DNA from: Tychonema bourrellyi FEM_GT703
GTDB lineage: Bacteria > Cyanobacteriota > Cyanobacteriia > Cyanobacteriales > Microcoleaceae
Length of the DNA stretch: 64,000 bases
Direction: 5' to 3'
NCBI RefSeq assembly: GCF_002412335.2
Contig: NZ_NXIB02000001.1
Coordinates: forward strand, 47,182 to 111,181
The notes under the pieces are model-generated. The model worked only from the letters and a program-made list of their open reading frames with translations, searched no databases and was not told the DNA's origin. Position numbers and translations under genes: made by a program. Position 1 is the first letter of the stretch; each line of letters starts with the position of its first letter. Shown here one piece after another: positions 34,131 to 44,033 of the stretch.

Positions 34131-35126
34131 TTAAGTATTTGGTTTTGGGTAATGGCTTTCTGATGTCAAAATATCTGTTAGCGTTACATCCCATCTAAAC
34201 TTTTCTGAATTGATTTCAGCTACTTTTTTAGCAAGGATGGCAACTCCTCCAAAGGCTGGCTGAGTTGTTAGTGTTTCTTGACCTTGTATCATGGTGTCTA
34301 AGTGCATTCGCAAAGGAACGTAAAGCTCAGATCTTATTACTTCAAATCCTATAGCCTGAGAAAATAAAACTTTGAGACCCTCGTCAGAGAAGCGCCAGAA
34401 GTCCCAAGGTCTTTCGTGAAGAGGCCAAGCAAAGTGGGTACTGTGGAATGTTATTCCACCTACTGCTAGCAACTTATTAATTTCCATTGCTACTACCCAA
34501 GGCATTGCTAAGTGTTCAAATACAGATGTGGAAAAGATGGCATCAAACTTCTGGCCACTGAAGTATTGAGAGAGTTTGTGAGCATCCCCAACTACATCTG
34601 TGTTAGCGTCTGCGTAGTAGTCAAACCCAGTGTAGGATGCTCCATCTGAAAATAAAGATCTTTTGCTGGTGGTTCCGGGACTTACGATTCGGGAACCAAT
34701 TTCTAAGACCCTAAGATTGTTGTTATTAACCAGGTTGATAAAATCACGAAAAATACCGTCATCGTCATTTTTGAAGGCTGCGAAATCGTATACTGACGGC
34801 TTTGACCCGGCAAATGTTACATTTTTGCTGTAGCTTACACCTTGAGATTTGGCGTGGAAAGTAAGTTGATGTTTTGCAGTCCGAGGTAGGTAGACAATGA
34901 AGCCGCAGTTGGGGTTGCTATTGTATTGGGGGTAGGCTGCGGCTACATCAGGGCGGGGATACCAAGCGGAGATGGGGACGAAGGTATCGCCCGCGCCCAC
35001 TACGACTTCATTGAGAACACCTTCTTTTTTGCCCACAATCCATCCTTGGATTCCGAGTCCGCCGTCATCTGACCACGAATGGTCGATCGCCAGTATCAAG
35101 TTCTCGTCTTGGTCTACTACTGCCAT
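34131..35126 (-). CDS. SAM-dependent methyltransferase with an N-terminal beta-module
   Basis: A 331-residue protein. Residues about 10-110 (IQGWIVGKKEGVLNEVVVGA, WYPRPDVAAAYPQYNSNPNCGF) form a beta-sandwich-like module; the same GWxxGK...R(P/S)D(V/L)xxAYP pattern recurs at 1100-1190 of the 1765-aa protein. Residues 135-300 are a type 11 methyltransferase: LRVLEIGSRIVSPG, DVVGDAHKLSQYFSGQKFDAIFSTSVFEHLAMPW, and FHSTHFAWPLHERPWDFWRF. It is convergent with the mega-enzyme gene. Likely methylates a glycan or its carrier; the module may bind a partner or glycan. Confidence 0.82.
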   Translation of the reverse strand: MAVVDQDENLILAIDHSWSDDGGLGIQGWIVGKKEGVLNEVVVGAGDTFVPISAWYPRPDVAAAYPQYNSNPNCGFIVYLPRTAKHQLTFHAKSQGVSYSKNVTFAGSKPSVYDFAAFKNDDDGIFRDFINLVNNNNLRVLEIGSRIVSPGTTSKRSLFSDGASYTGFDYYADANTDVVGDAHKLSQYFSGQKFDAIFSTSVFEHLAMPWVVAMEINKLLAVGGITFHSTHFAWPLHERPWDFWRFSDEGLKVLFSQAIGFEVIRSELYVPLRMHLDTMIQGQETLTTQPAFGGVAILAKKVAEINSEKFRWDVTLTDILTSESHYPKPNT

Positions 35127-35611
35127 TGACTATCCTTTTGCTATTTGATTGACTTCAAGTTAATTTTTTTTTCTCTGCCAATTATAGTTCTCTACTCTGA
35201 TACATTAGTTGGGATTTGACTCCTCAGTACAAGGGTAGGCTGCGATCGACCTTTCTAGTTTACCCGATCGCGCGTATTGGTCGATCAGTTGAGGGCGATA
35301 GATCGTCTGAGTTTATTTGTGGGATAATATTTATGGTAAATTTGATGGCTTAGGGCTTGGGGGCGATCGCCCATCTATAATACCTGGGTTTTGCGGGAAC
35401 ATCCTCAGAGGCCTGAAGTCTGATATTCTTGGGAATGCGACGGCTTGAGATCATTGGGAGTTCATTGGGGGCGATCGGGCAAAAATTCCCCTCATTTGTG
35501 GTATGCTTCTGAAAAGCCATTTTAGGAGTGGGTTGTCCTAGGGCGACTGGAAGTTAAAAATAGAATATTAGATAGTAATTTATGTAATCTGAATCATAAG
35601 GAGGATCTGAA
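35127..35611. repeat. Intergenic region with dispersed repeat, copy 3
   Basis: No gene. From about 35330 to 35560 it carries the third, most diverged copy of the ~170-bp repeat: GGGAACATCCTCAGAGG, TTGGGGGCGATCGGGCAAAA, ATGCTTCTGAAAAGCCATTTTAGG, GTTGTCCTAGGGCGACTGG. A near-perfect ribosome binding site (AAGGAGG) precedes the next ATG. Confidence 0.65.
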
Positions 35612-38062
35612 ATGCGCGTTGAAGCTTGTTGTCAAAGAATTTTGAGCCATGTTCTACCCATCGTTGACGGGAATAGAGAGGGAATTTGTATTGATGTTGG
35701 CGTAGGAACATTTGCATTTTACTGTGAGATGTTTGCTATGTTGGGATTTAAAACTATCGCAGTTGAACCCCTACCTGTAGAAGGGGTGAGAGTTTTGTGC
35801 CGATATGATAGCATCAATTTAATAGAGGCTTGTCTGTCAGATGTCAACGGCACTAAAACTATTCATTTAGGAAATGTGGCTGCTGGATTGGATAGTAATT
35901 ATGCTTCTCTTGAACCGGACTGGTTTGGTGTTTCTACAGAAACACTAGAAGTACAATCATTAACTTTATCTAAGTTATTATTGAACTTAAATGCTGGGAA
36001 AGTAACTTGTTTAAAAATAGATATTGAGGGCGCAGAGTCAACAGTTATTAAAACTTTTAGGGAATTACCCCAAGCTTGGTTGCCAAGTGTAGTTATGTTT
36101 GAGTATGGTGGTGGGGCTGGAACAAAAAAAACAGGTCAACATGGTTGGTCGCCCAAGTTTTTTAGTGCTACGATGGAGTGTCTTAACGTATTAAAAGAAT
36201 GTGGATATGGTTTCAGTGTTATGGTGGATAATGCTTTAGATACTGAAGCGAAAGTGTTTGATTTACAAACATCGAATTTAGAACCGGATAATATTTTTTA
36301 TCAAAATGGTGGTTATGGAAATATTATTAGTTTTAGAAAGTTAACTTTGCCAGAAGACGAAGTTCGGAAAATTTGCAGCCCTTATTATGAAATAAGCGCG
36401 TCTAACTCGACTAATATTGCCACAGGAGATAACGTTGCCAAAAGTCCTGGTTCTGAAGAAGCAGAAGTTTATAAGTTTCAGTTACATTTGTTGAGAGAAG
36501 AATTGGCTCAGTGTAAGGGAGAATTACAGCAGCTTCGTTCTCACTCCCAGTCTCAACTGCATCAAGCTCAGGGGGAGTTGGAACAGTACCAGTCTCAATT
36601 GCATCAAGCTCAGGGGGAATTAGAACATTCTCAATCTCAACTGCATCAAACTCAGGAAGTATTGGAACAATTCCAAGATCAAATGCAACAAGCTGAGACA
36701 CTGTTGCAAGATTATCAAGGTCAACTGCATCAGACTCAGACAGAATTAGAACAGTCCGAGTCTAAACTGCATCAAACTCATGCAGTATTAGAACAGTCCG
36801 AGTCTCAACTGCATCAGACTCAATCTGAGTTACAAGAGTCGAAAGAGGAGTTAGGTGAATTTCAGACTATAGCTGAACAGTTGCAGGAACAACTGCACCA
36901 AACTCATGCAGTATTAGAACAGTCTCAAGGTAAACTACACGAGACTCAAACAGAATTGGCACAAACCAAGTCCCAACTTTATCAGACTCATGAGGAATTG
37001 GAACAGTCTGTGTCTCAACTGCATCAGACTCAATCTGAGTTACAAGAGTCGAAAGAGGAGTTAGGTGAATTTCAGACTATAGCTGAACAGTTGCAGGAAC
37101 AACTGCACCAAACTCATGCAGTATTAGAACAGTCTCAAGGTAAACTACACGAGACTCAAACAGAATTGGCACAAACCAAGTCCCAACTTTATCAATCTCA
37201 GTGGGAAGAAGAAAAAAGTCGCTTTCAACTGCACCAAACTCAGGCAGAATTAGCCAACAGCCAATCTGAACTCCATCAGATTAAAGCTCAATTGCAGCAT
37301 TCCCAGTCGCAAGTGGACGAAACCCAGAGCCTCTTCCGGCATTCCCAGTCGCAAGTGGACGAAACCCAGGGCCTCTTGAGAGAGTCTCAATCACAACTTT
37401 ATCAAAATAAAAATGAGTTAAAGCGAGTTTACCATCAATTATACCATCTTCAAGGGGAATGGGAACAGTCTCAGTTGGAGGTGAAGCAAAGTCAGACTGT
37501 GTTGAAAAAGTTTCAGTCACAAATACATGAGAATAGAAGTGAGTTAAAACAGGCTTACTCCCAAATTCACCAACTTCAAGGAGAATTGGAACAGTCTCAG
37601 TCTCAATTCTCTCAAACTCAGCAGGTGTTAGAACAGTCCGAGTCTCAACTGCATCAAACTCAGGCAGAATTAGAACAGTCCGAGTCTCAACTGCATCAAA
37701 CTCAGGGGGAAGTGGAACAATTAAAATCTCAATTCTCTCAGACTCAGGTAGAATTAGTCAGGACTCGGTTACAACATCAGGATGTAACCACTGAACCGCA
37801 GTCAACTGCAACTGAGTATAAGTTGCTGGTATGGGATGCGTGGTATGCTTATCAAAGTGGCGATTTGAAGAAAATGCAACAGTGTTTGCAGGAGTCTTTG
37901 AAATTCACACCTATTTCACGAACCGAGTCTGTCGTCAACTGGTTGGAGTGTTTTGCTAAATTTTCATCAGAAAAGGGGCATGATTTTGATAGCTACGCAT
38001 TGACTAACTCGCAAGAGTGGAAAAGGCTGATTCAACAGAGAGTTACTGTAAGTAAGCACTGA
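35612..38062 (+). CDS. FkbM methyltransferase with a ~450-residue coiled coil
   Basis: An 816-residue protein. Residues 1-245 are an FkbM methyltransferase (ICIDVGVGTFAFYCEMFAML, TIAVEPLP, VTCLKIDIEGAESTVIKTF, VVMFEYGGG). Residues about 285-735 are an almost unbroken coiled coil built from repeats like QSQLHQTQAELEQ, rich in Gln, Glu, Ser and His. The last 80 residues (LLVWDAWYAYQSGDLKKMQQCLQESLKF) form a small helical domain. A 183-bp stretch of the coil gene is an exact direct repeat. The coil may hold the enzyme in a large complex with the neighbouring giant proteins. The start has a perfect AAGGAGG site. Confidence 0.85.
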   Translation: MRVEACCQRILSHVLPIVDGNREGICIDVGVGTFAFYCEMFAMLGFKTIAVEPLPVEGVRVLCRYDSINLIEACLSDVNGTKTIHLGNVAAGLDSNYASLEPDWFGVSTETLEVQSLTLSKLLLNLNAGKVTCLKIDIEGAESTVIKTFRELPQAWLPSVVMFEYGGGAGTKKTGQHGWSPKFFSATMECLNVLKECGYGFSVMVDNALDTEAKVFDLQTSNLEPDNIFYQNGGYGNIISFRKLTLPEDEVRKICSPYYEISASNSTNIATGDNVAKSPGSEEAEVYKFQLHLLREELAQCKGELQQLRSHSQSQLHQAQGELEQYQSQLHQAQGELEHSQSQLHQTQEVLEQFQDQMQQAETLLQDYQGQLHQTQTELEQSESKLHQTHAVLEQSESQLHQTQSELQESKEELGEFQTIAEQLQEQLHQTHAVLEQSQGKLHETQTELAQTKSQLYQTHEELEQSVSQLHQTQSELQESKEELGEFQTIAEQLQEQLHQTHAVLEQSQGKLHETQTELAQTKSQLYQSQWEEEKSRFQLHQTQAELANSQSELHQIKAQLQHSQSQVDETQSLFRHSQSQVDETQGLLRESQSQLYQNKNELKRVYHQLYHLQGEWEQSQLEVKQSQTVLKKFQSQIHENRSELKQAYSQIHQLQGELEQSQSQFSQTQQVLEQSESQLHQTQAELEQSESQLHQTQGEVEQLKSQFSQTQVELVRTRLQHQDVTTEPQSTATEYKLLVWDAWYAYQSGDLKKMQQCLQESLKFTPISRTESVVNWLECFAKFSSEKGHDFDSYALTNSQEWKRLIQQRVTVSKH
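36802..37194 (+). repeat. Exact 183-bp direct repeat inside the coiled-coil gene
   Basis: 36802-36984 and 37012-37194 read the same base for base, offset by 210 bp (70 codons), so frame is kept. Shorter units (CTGCATCAAACTCAGG and variants) repeat around them. This is a recent duplication that lengthens the coiled coil. Confidence 0.85.
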
Positions 38063-38204
38063 GTAATGTTCTGATTATGTAACTACTTCCTGGTGACAAT
38101 TTTTAAGTTGACACGAATTAACAGGTTCACGTAGGATTTATCGGACTTCTATCTTTAACCAGTTCCTTATTAAGTTATGAAAATTGAGTGAGGTTTCAAG
38201 AAAC

Positions 38205-41200
38205 ATGACAAGAACTAATTATGATCTCAATCAAATAAAGGCTGACTTGGAGCGATCAAAGTTTAAACTCCAGCAAATTCAAACAGATTTGGAGCGGTCG
38301 GATTTTCAACCGCCTCAGCATCAAATTAAAAAGGACATTGAAATAGAAGAGTACATTTTGCAAGGTCAGATCGATTATCAAAAATTACTGACTGTCCTAG
38401 ATGATCTGGTAAAGCAGAATTTGACAGATAAAGCTGAAGGTATTTTGAGCAAAATACTCAAACAAAACAATAGTAACGGTGAAAAGCTAATAGAAGTTCT
38501 CATTGGCAAGGGAGATTGGCAAACTTTGTGGTTGATGGCGCAGGCAGCCAAAAAGATTGGTAAGATCAATCTTGTTGATAAAGCCTGTGCCGCTGTACAG
38601 TCAATTAACCCTCAATTTTGGTTTGCCAGAGAATATCCAACACACGCTCGTGGCTATTACTCGCAATGCGAACAGGATAAGGTCATTGAACAATTCTTTT
38701 TGGACTATCCACCGAAAAATAAAATCTTTGTCGAGGTAGGGGCTTGTGATGGCGTACATTATAGTAATGTCCGTCGCTTATATGAAACTTATGGGTGGAC
38801 TGGACTCTGTATAGAGCCAGTAAAAAGGAATTTTGAAAAACTGGCCCAATCCTATCAGAATACCTCTGTCAAGTGCATCCGTGCAGCCGTAGGATTAGAA
38901 GAAGGAGAACTAGATATAAATGTTGGGATCAATCCTGACATACCAGAATGGCAAAGTGATGTTTCTACATTTTTAGAGTCGGAAACACTGCGCTGGCAAG
39001 AAGAGTATGGAATGTTATGGGAAAAAGAAAAAGTTTCCATCCAGAGGCTGACAACAATTCTTGATAAAAACGGTATTCCAGAAATAGATTTTATTTCAAT
39101 CGACACTGAAGGCTTTGATTTTGATGTTTTAAAAAGTCTGGATTTCTCACGATTTCACCCCTCAATGATTGTAGTCGAATATGGCAAAGATCGACAACAA
39201 ATTATCTCATACCTAGCAGAATTAGGCTATTCGTTGCTCTTTGATAATGGTCAAGATTTATTCATGGTTAGGCTAAACCACTTATTCAGTGAAATATGCC
39301 CCTATCTGCCAGCAACGAAAGCTTACACAGGTGCAACAGGTAATCCCCCCTATGCAGAAATTCAACAAGCGACCGAAAACCATCTTCACGAGTTTATTGG
39401 GAAATCAGCCAATGAAGTTCAGTGTATTGTTATTGTTGGCGGCCACTTGGGATTTGAGATAGATCGATTTTTACAGAACTATTCAAATGCAGAGATTCAT
39501 GTGTTTGAAGCAAGCCAGCGTTACTTCTCTCTACTGTTAGAGCGTTTTGCTGGAAGTCCGCGTGTTTTTTGTCACAACTATGCTGTCTCAGAAGAAAATG
39601 GAACCGCTGTTTTTTATGAAACAACCCTAGACGGAACAGGCTCTCTTCTTCCGATGAAAATTCAAGAAGATCAAGACCAAGGACTAACTACTTTCGGTGC
39701 ATCTCCAGCAGAAGCATACACAGTAGCCACAGTCACTCTGGACAGTTTTGCTCCACTAGCTGGAAAGCAGATTGATTTACTCTGGTGCGATGTGCAAGGA
39801 GCCGAACTAAAAGTTCTTAAAGGTGCCAAACAAACATTGGAGCGTTGTTCTTCTCTCTTTTTAGAAGTTTGGTTATACAGAACTATGTACCAAGATCAGT
39901 GCCAACTGTCTAATCTAGAGAAGTATCTAGCAGACCACAGTATCTATCTATCAGGTATCGGACTGAATCAAAGTGGCGGAGGTGAGGGAAACTCTTTTTG
40001 GCTCAAAGGCAATCAAATTCATCAAAAAGAAATTTTAACGGTATTAAATTCTAAAAAAAAAATTGTCGCCCTGATTGAAACAAAGAACGAGTCAATACAG
40101 ATTGCTTTTTGTATTCGGGCTGTTGCAAAGTTTGTTGATGCTATTTGCGTTCATGACGATGTTTCCGATGATAATACAGTCGAAATTGTTGAATCCCTGC
40201 GAAAAGAATATCCTATTGAGCGAATCATCAGAAAAACTGAGTCATGGCAATACAGCGAAACCGGACGTCAAAAACCACTATTGGATGCTGGTCGAGAAAT
40301 TGGGGGAACACACTTCATCTTTATCGATGCAGATGAAGCTTTTACATCAAACCTTGTAGAAAATGATTTCTTACGTAAGGAAATCCTGAAGCTGAACCCA
40401 GGCGATAGGCTGCAATTAGCATGGATTCAGTTGTGGCGTTCTGTAAAGCAATATCGATATGATACATCAGTTTGGACAAATAATTATAAGCAGATTATAT
40501 TTGCTGATGATGGTAAATGCTATTACGGTGATGCAGCATTTCATGTAGGTAAAATGCCACTAGGACTTGAAGGTAATTTATATACGATTGAAGGATATAA
40601 TTATGGATTACTTCATTTTCAGTTTGTAAACTGGCGCAATCTCCTGGTTAAGCAAGCTTGGTATCGCTGCTTAGAGCATATTAGGCAACCACAAAAATCC
40701 ATTCAAGAAATTAATAGCACCTATGGACTTAGCAAAGATGAAACCAATCTAGGCTTGCGTCCCTGTCCGAATGAATGGCTTTCTGGTTATCCTTTTTTTG
40801 ATGAAAGAATCTATAAATTCCCAGAACAATGGCGAGAAAAACAGGTTCTACAATGGTTTAAGGAATACGGTTATGACTATTTTTCAGAACTTGATATTTG
40901 GGATATAGATTGGGGGAATGGTATTGCCGAATTACTTCCTACTCCTTTATCTTCATTCCGTGACAGAAAATATCATCCCTCTGTTACCAATTCTGAATTC
41001 AAAGATGGATGTAAAATACTTTTTTACTATGCTGGTTTTACCAATACCAGTCATATTGCAGATGGGGGAGCCGCTACAGCAATTATAAGTTTAGCGACAT
41101 CACTATCAAAAAGCTATAGTTATCTATCTGTTGAAATTACAGGAGACCATATAACTAAATCCCATACTTACAATGGTGTGAAGTTTTTGGCATTTCCCCA

Positions 41201-43640
41201 GCATGAAGATAGAGAAGCTTTTATATCAAAGTATGATGTTGTCATTTTTGGTGCGGTCATAAGAACGTTATTAAATATTCCGAAGCGTTCAGGGCAGATA
41301 TGGATTTTTCATCACCACTGTTGGTATTTTGAAGCTGAGGACACAAACCGATTTAATGACTTAGATGCTATCCTTTGTCTTTCAGAAATTCACCGGGATG
41401 CAGCTATTTCCCAAGGTGTTCCTCCTGAAAAAACTAAAATATGTACAAACATGGTAGGAGACATTTTCACTCCACAACCAGTAGCGCGAAAGAAACACTC
41501 GATCCTGTTTGCTGGAGCCATAGTTTCCGACAAAGGTCTCCACGTCCTATTAGAAGCATTACCCATTGTAAAGGGCATTTTCCCTGACGCAGAAGTTCAT
41601 GTTTATGGAAGTGCCGCGCTATGGCTGGATCACAGTGATAGCTATGAAAAAGATATCAAAAGTGTAGAACGGAATGGAGTGTATTTTCATGGCTCCGTTC
41701 CTCGTAATAGAATGCCTGAAATTTATTCTCGGTACAGCATCCTTTGTTTACCATCTTATCTAGAAAGTTTTAGTCTTGTATCAGTTGAAGCTCAAGCCTG
41801 TGGCTGTATTCCTGTAGTACACCATGTAGGCGGGGTAGCTGCAACTCTTATAGATGGCAAAACAGGTTTTCTATATTCACCTAACACTGAACAAGAGTTG
41901 GCAAAGACAATAATTAAGGCATTTGAAAAAATTGATTCTGACGATTCAATCCGCCAAGTTTCTGCTACCTTTGCTCAAGAATCATTCAGCAGTTATAAGA
42001 TTGTAGAACAATTAGTATCTGTCTTGCGAACTAATCTAGAAGATCATCAATATAGCCCAGTAACTTTTTCCAGAACATCATTTCCAAATACGCATTATGA
42101 TCGCCCTCATTTCAAAGTTTCAGCGATCGTCTCTACCTATAAGTCAGAAAAATTTATGCGTGGCTGCCTACAAGACTTGGTAGAACAAACACTCTACCAA
42201 AAAGGAGAAGTCGAAATTATAGTTATTGATAGTGCTTCTCCTGAAAATGAGCAGGCAATTGTGAGAGAATTCCAGTCAAAGTATCCAAATATAGTCTACG
42301 AAAGGACAACAGAGCGTGAACCTTTATATCCCTCTTGGAACCGAGCAATTAAGATGTTGCGGGGAGTGTATATTACAAATGCTAATGCGGATGATCGTCA
42401 TCGACCTGATGCGCTAGAGATATTGGCTAACTATTTAGATACTCACCTTGACACAAGTTTAGTCTATGCCGACCAGTTAATCAGTACAGTTGCTAATGAG
42501 ACATGGCTCACAAATCAAGCTACTCAGCGCTTTAGTTGGCCGGATTTTGACTACTCTGAACTGGAACGTCAATGTATTTGCGGCCCCCAGCCAATGTGGA
42601 GAAAGGACATACACAATCGTCATGGCTATTTCCGAACAGATCTAATTGCCGCAGCAGATTACGAGTTTTGGCTGCGTATTGGCAAAAATGAAAAACTGGT
42701 ACATATTCCAGAAACACTTGGCATCTACTACCATAACCCTGATGGCTTATCAACATCTGGTAATGCACCTGTGGATGAGCCCATACAGATTTGGGCAGAA
42801 TATGGCATATCCCGTGAGGGAGTTTCCCCTGTTAACGTGGTAGTGCCTATTTCTCCATCAGAACTAAATGCACTACCCTATCGCAAAATAGGGCAATCAA
42901 CTGTTAACAGAAGTCGCCCCCTTGTTAGCGTCATCATCCCCACTAAAGACCGTCCAGAAATGCTTGCCCAAGCTATTCAAAGTGTCCTCAATCAAACCTT
43001 TACTGAATTAGAAATCATCGTAGTTAATGATGGCGGTGTTGACGTACAATCAGTCATATCACGTCTCAATACCAGGGGTAATATTGTCTATAAAAAACAC
43101 GATCGCGCTCTCGAACGTTCCGCCGCCCGTAACACTGGTATCCGCGCCGCTCGTGGTAAATACATCGCCTACTTAGACGACGATGATAACTACTACCCCA
43201 ATCACATCGAAACCCTAGTCAAATTTCTAGAAAATAGCGAATATAAAATCGCCTACACCGATGCTGTCATGGCAGAACAGAAAAAAGAAAATGGTGAATA
43301 TGTGACACTTCACCGTAGTGTTCCCTACTCCCTAGACTTTGACAAGGACAAAATCTTAGTGAGTAACTGCACTCCTAACTTATGTCTAATGCACGAAAAA
43401 TCCTGCTTAGATGAAGTGGGCTTATTTGATGAAACCCTATCAACCCATGAAGATTGGGATTTAATAATTCGGCTATCTCGCAAATTTGACATAGCCATAT
43501 CAAAGAAACTACCTGCGAATTTACCCAAAGAAATGATGGCACTAACACCAGTAGCCATAACCGCCCTGATTTTACTCGCACTAGGGAGATTATTTTTAAC
43601 AAATATCGCCAGTATGCAGAGGCTAACCCCACTATTTTAG
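38205..43640 (+). CDS. ~1811-aa multidomain glycan protein (2x FkbM, 3x GT2, GT4), frameshifted at its end
   Basis: From the ATG at 38205 (a TTG at 38184 is less likely). Short coiled N-terminus; FkbM at about 165-365 (IFVEVGACDGVHYSNVRRLY, SIDTEGFDFDVL); second FkbM-like domain 400-610 (IVGGHLGFEIDRFL, DLLWCDVQGAELKVLKG); GT2-like 615-900 (ALIETKNESIQIAFCIRA, FIDADEAF); GT4 930-1270 (ILFAGAIVSDKGLHVLLEALP, PSYLESFSLVSVEAQACGCIPVV); GT2 1300-1540 (VSAIVSTYKSEKFMRGC, TNANADDRHRPDALE); GT2 1570-1765 (VSVIIPTKDRPEMLAQAIQSVLNQ, AYLDDDDNYY). After EDWDLIIRLSRKFD the reading is lost to a one-base frame change, and the last ~45 residues are out of frame. Catalytic parts remain complete except the final GT2 tail. 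Confidence 0.8.
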   Translation: MTRTNYDLNQIKADLERSKFKLQQIQTDLERSDFQPPQHQIKKDIEIEEYILQGQIDYQKLLTVLDDLVKQNLTDKAEGILSKILKQNNSNGEKLIEVLIGKGDWQTLWLMAQAAKKIGKINLVDKACAAVQSINPQFWFAREYPTHARGYYSQCEQDKVIEQFFLDYPPKNKIFVEVGACDGVHYSNVRRLYETYGWTGLCIEPVKRNFEKLAQSYQNTSVKCIRAAVGLEEGELDINVGINPDIPEWQSDVSTFLESETLRWQEEYGMLWEKEKVSIQRLTTILDKNGIPEIDFISIDTEGFDFDVLKSLDFSRFHPSMIVVEYGKDRQQIISYLAELGYSLLFDNGQDLFMVRLNHLFSEICPYLPATKAYTGATGNPPYAEIQQATENHLHEFIGKSANEVQCIVIVGGHLGFEIDRFLQNYSNAEIHVFEASQRYFSLLLERFAGSPRVFCHNYAVSEENGTAVFYETTLDGTGSLLPMKIQEDQDQGLTTFGASPAEAYTVATVTLDSFAPLAGKQIDLLWCDVQGAELKVLKGAKQTLERCSSLFLEVWLYRTMYQDQCQLSNLEKYLADHSIYLSGIGLNQSGGGEGNSFWLKGNQIHQKEILTVLNSKKKIVALIETKNESIQIAFCIRAVAKFVDAICVHDDVSDDNTVEIVESLRKEYPIERIIRKTESWQYSETGRQKPLLDAGREIGGTHFIFIDADEAFTSNLVENDFLRKEILKLNPGDRLQLAWIQLWRSVKQYRYDTSVWTNNYKQIIFADDGKCYYGDAAFHVGKMPLGLEGNLYTIEGYNYGLLHFQFVNWRNLLVKQAWYRCLEHIRQPQKSIQEINSTYGLSKDETNLGLRPCPNEWLSGYPFFDERIYKFPEQWREKQVLQWFKEYGYDYFSELDIWDIDWGNGIAELLPTPLSSFRDRKYHPSVTNSEFKDGCKILFYYAGFTNTSHIADGGAATAIISLATSLSKSYSYLSVEITGDHITKSHTYNGVKFLAFPQHEDREAFISKYDVVIFGAVIRTLLNIPKRSGQIWIFHHHCWYFEAEDTNRFNDLDAILCLSEIHRDAAISQGVPPEKTKICTNMVGDIFTPQPVARKKHSILFAGAIVSDKGLHVLLEALPIVKGIFPDAEVHVYGSAALWLDHSDSYEKDIKSVERNGVYFHGSVPRNRMPEIYSRYSILCLPSYLESFSLVSVEAQACGCIPVVHHVGGVAATLIDGKTGFLYSPNTEQELAKTIIKAFEKIDSDDSIRQVSATFAQESFSSYKIVEQLVSVLRTNLEDHQYSPVTFSRTSFPNTHYDRPHFKVSAIVSTYKSEKFMRGCLQDLVEQTLYQKGEVEIIVIDSASPENEQAIVREFQSKYPNIVYERTTEREPLYPSWNRAIKMLRGVYITNANADDRHRPDALEILANYLDTHLDTSLVYADQLISTVANETWLTNQATQRFSWPDFDYSELERQCICGPQPMWRKDIHNRHGYFRTDLIAAADYEFWLRIGKNEKLVHIPETLGIYYHNPDGLSTSGNAPVDEPIQIWAEYGISREGVSPVNVVVPISPSELNALPYRKIGQSTVNRSRPLVSVIIPTKDRPEMLAQAIQSVLNQTFTELEIIVVNDGGVDVQSVISRLNTRGNIVYKKHDRALERSAARNTGIRAARGKYIAYLDDDDNYYPNHIETLVKFLENSEYKIAYTDAVMAEQKKENGEYVTLHRSVPYSLDFDKDKILVSNCTPNLCLMHEKSCLDEVGLFDETLSTHEDWDLIIRLSRKFDIAISKKLPANLPKEMMALTPVAITALILLALGRLFLTNIASMQRLTPLF

Positions 43641-43978
43641 ATGCTCAAAAAGAGGCTTTTATCGCAGAAGCAAAAGAGTTAGCCCAGCAAGTACAGAATC
43701 TACAATCTCAAGTAGTACAAAAAGAGTCACAATTACAGCAAACTCAAGCAGAAAAGTCTCAGTTGTCAGTGCAAGTGGAAACTTGGCAACGCACAACTCA
43801 GGAGGTACAAGCTAAATTAGATGCGACTCAATCGGAAAAGGAATGGGTAAAATCTCAGTTGAATAGTTGGAAACAAACGGCAGAAGAAATGCAGTTAGAA
43901 TTGGATCGATCGCGCTCAAAACTGAAACAAGCCCAATCACAATTAGATCGATCAGGTTTTCCCATCGGTAAATCCTAG
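43490..43978 (+). pseudogene. Frameshifted C-terminal continuation of the giant GT gene
   Basis: In the -1 frame relative to the main frame the sequence reads HSHIKETTCEFTQRNDGTNT, then FTRTREIIFNKYRQYAEANP, which is the normal end of this GT2 subtype, followed by a coiled coil (QLQQTQAEKSQLSVQVETWQ and so on) and GFPIGKS before TAG. A TGA at 43487-43489 in this frame blocks a simple upstream extension. So a one-base deletion near 43490 split the gene; the ancestral protein was about 1924 residues. A sequencing error is the other explanation. Confidence 0.75.
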
Positions 43979-43982
43979 CCCA

Positions 43983-44015
43983 AGAAACCCGGTTTTTGGC
44001 AAAAACCGGGTTTCT
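43983..44015. terminator. Strong hairpin between convergent genes
   Basis: AGAAACCCGGTTTTT (43983-43997) and AAAAACCGGGTTTCT (44001-44015) form a 15-bp perfect stem with a GGC loop. It lies between two convergent genes and could end transcription from both. It belongs to the dispersed AAACCCGGTTTCT repeat family (also 10978, 25613, 60879). Confidence 0.6.
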
Positions 44016-44033
44016 GAAAAAAGCCCAAGTCCA

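Noticed and set aside
43480-43495. Programmed -1 frameshifting in the giant glycosyltransferase gene
   Set aside because: AAATTTG is present but the -1 frame meets TGA at 43487-43489 straight after it, so slippage there would terminate; a base deletion explains the data better.
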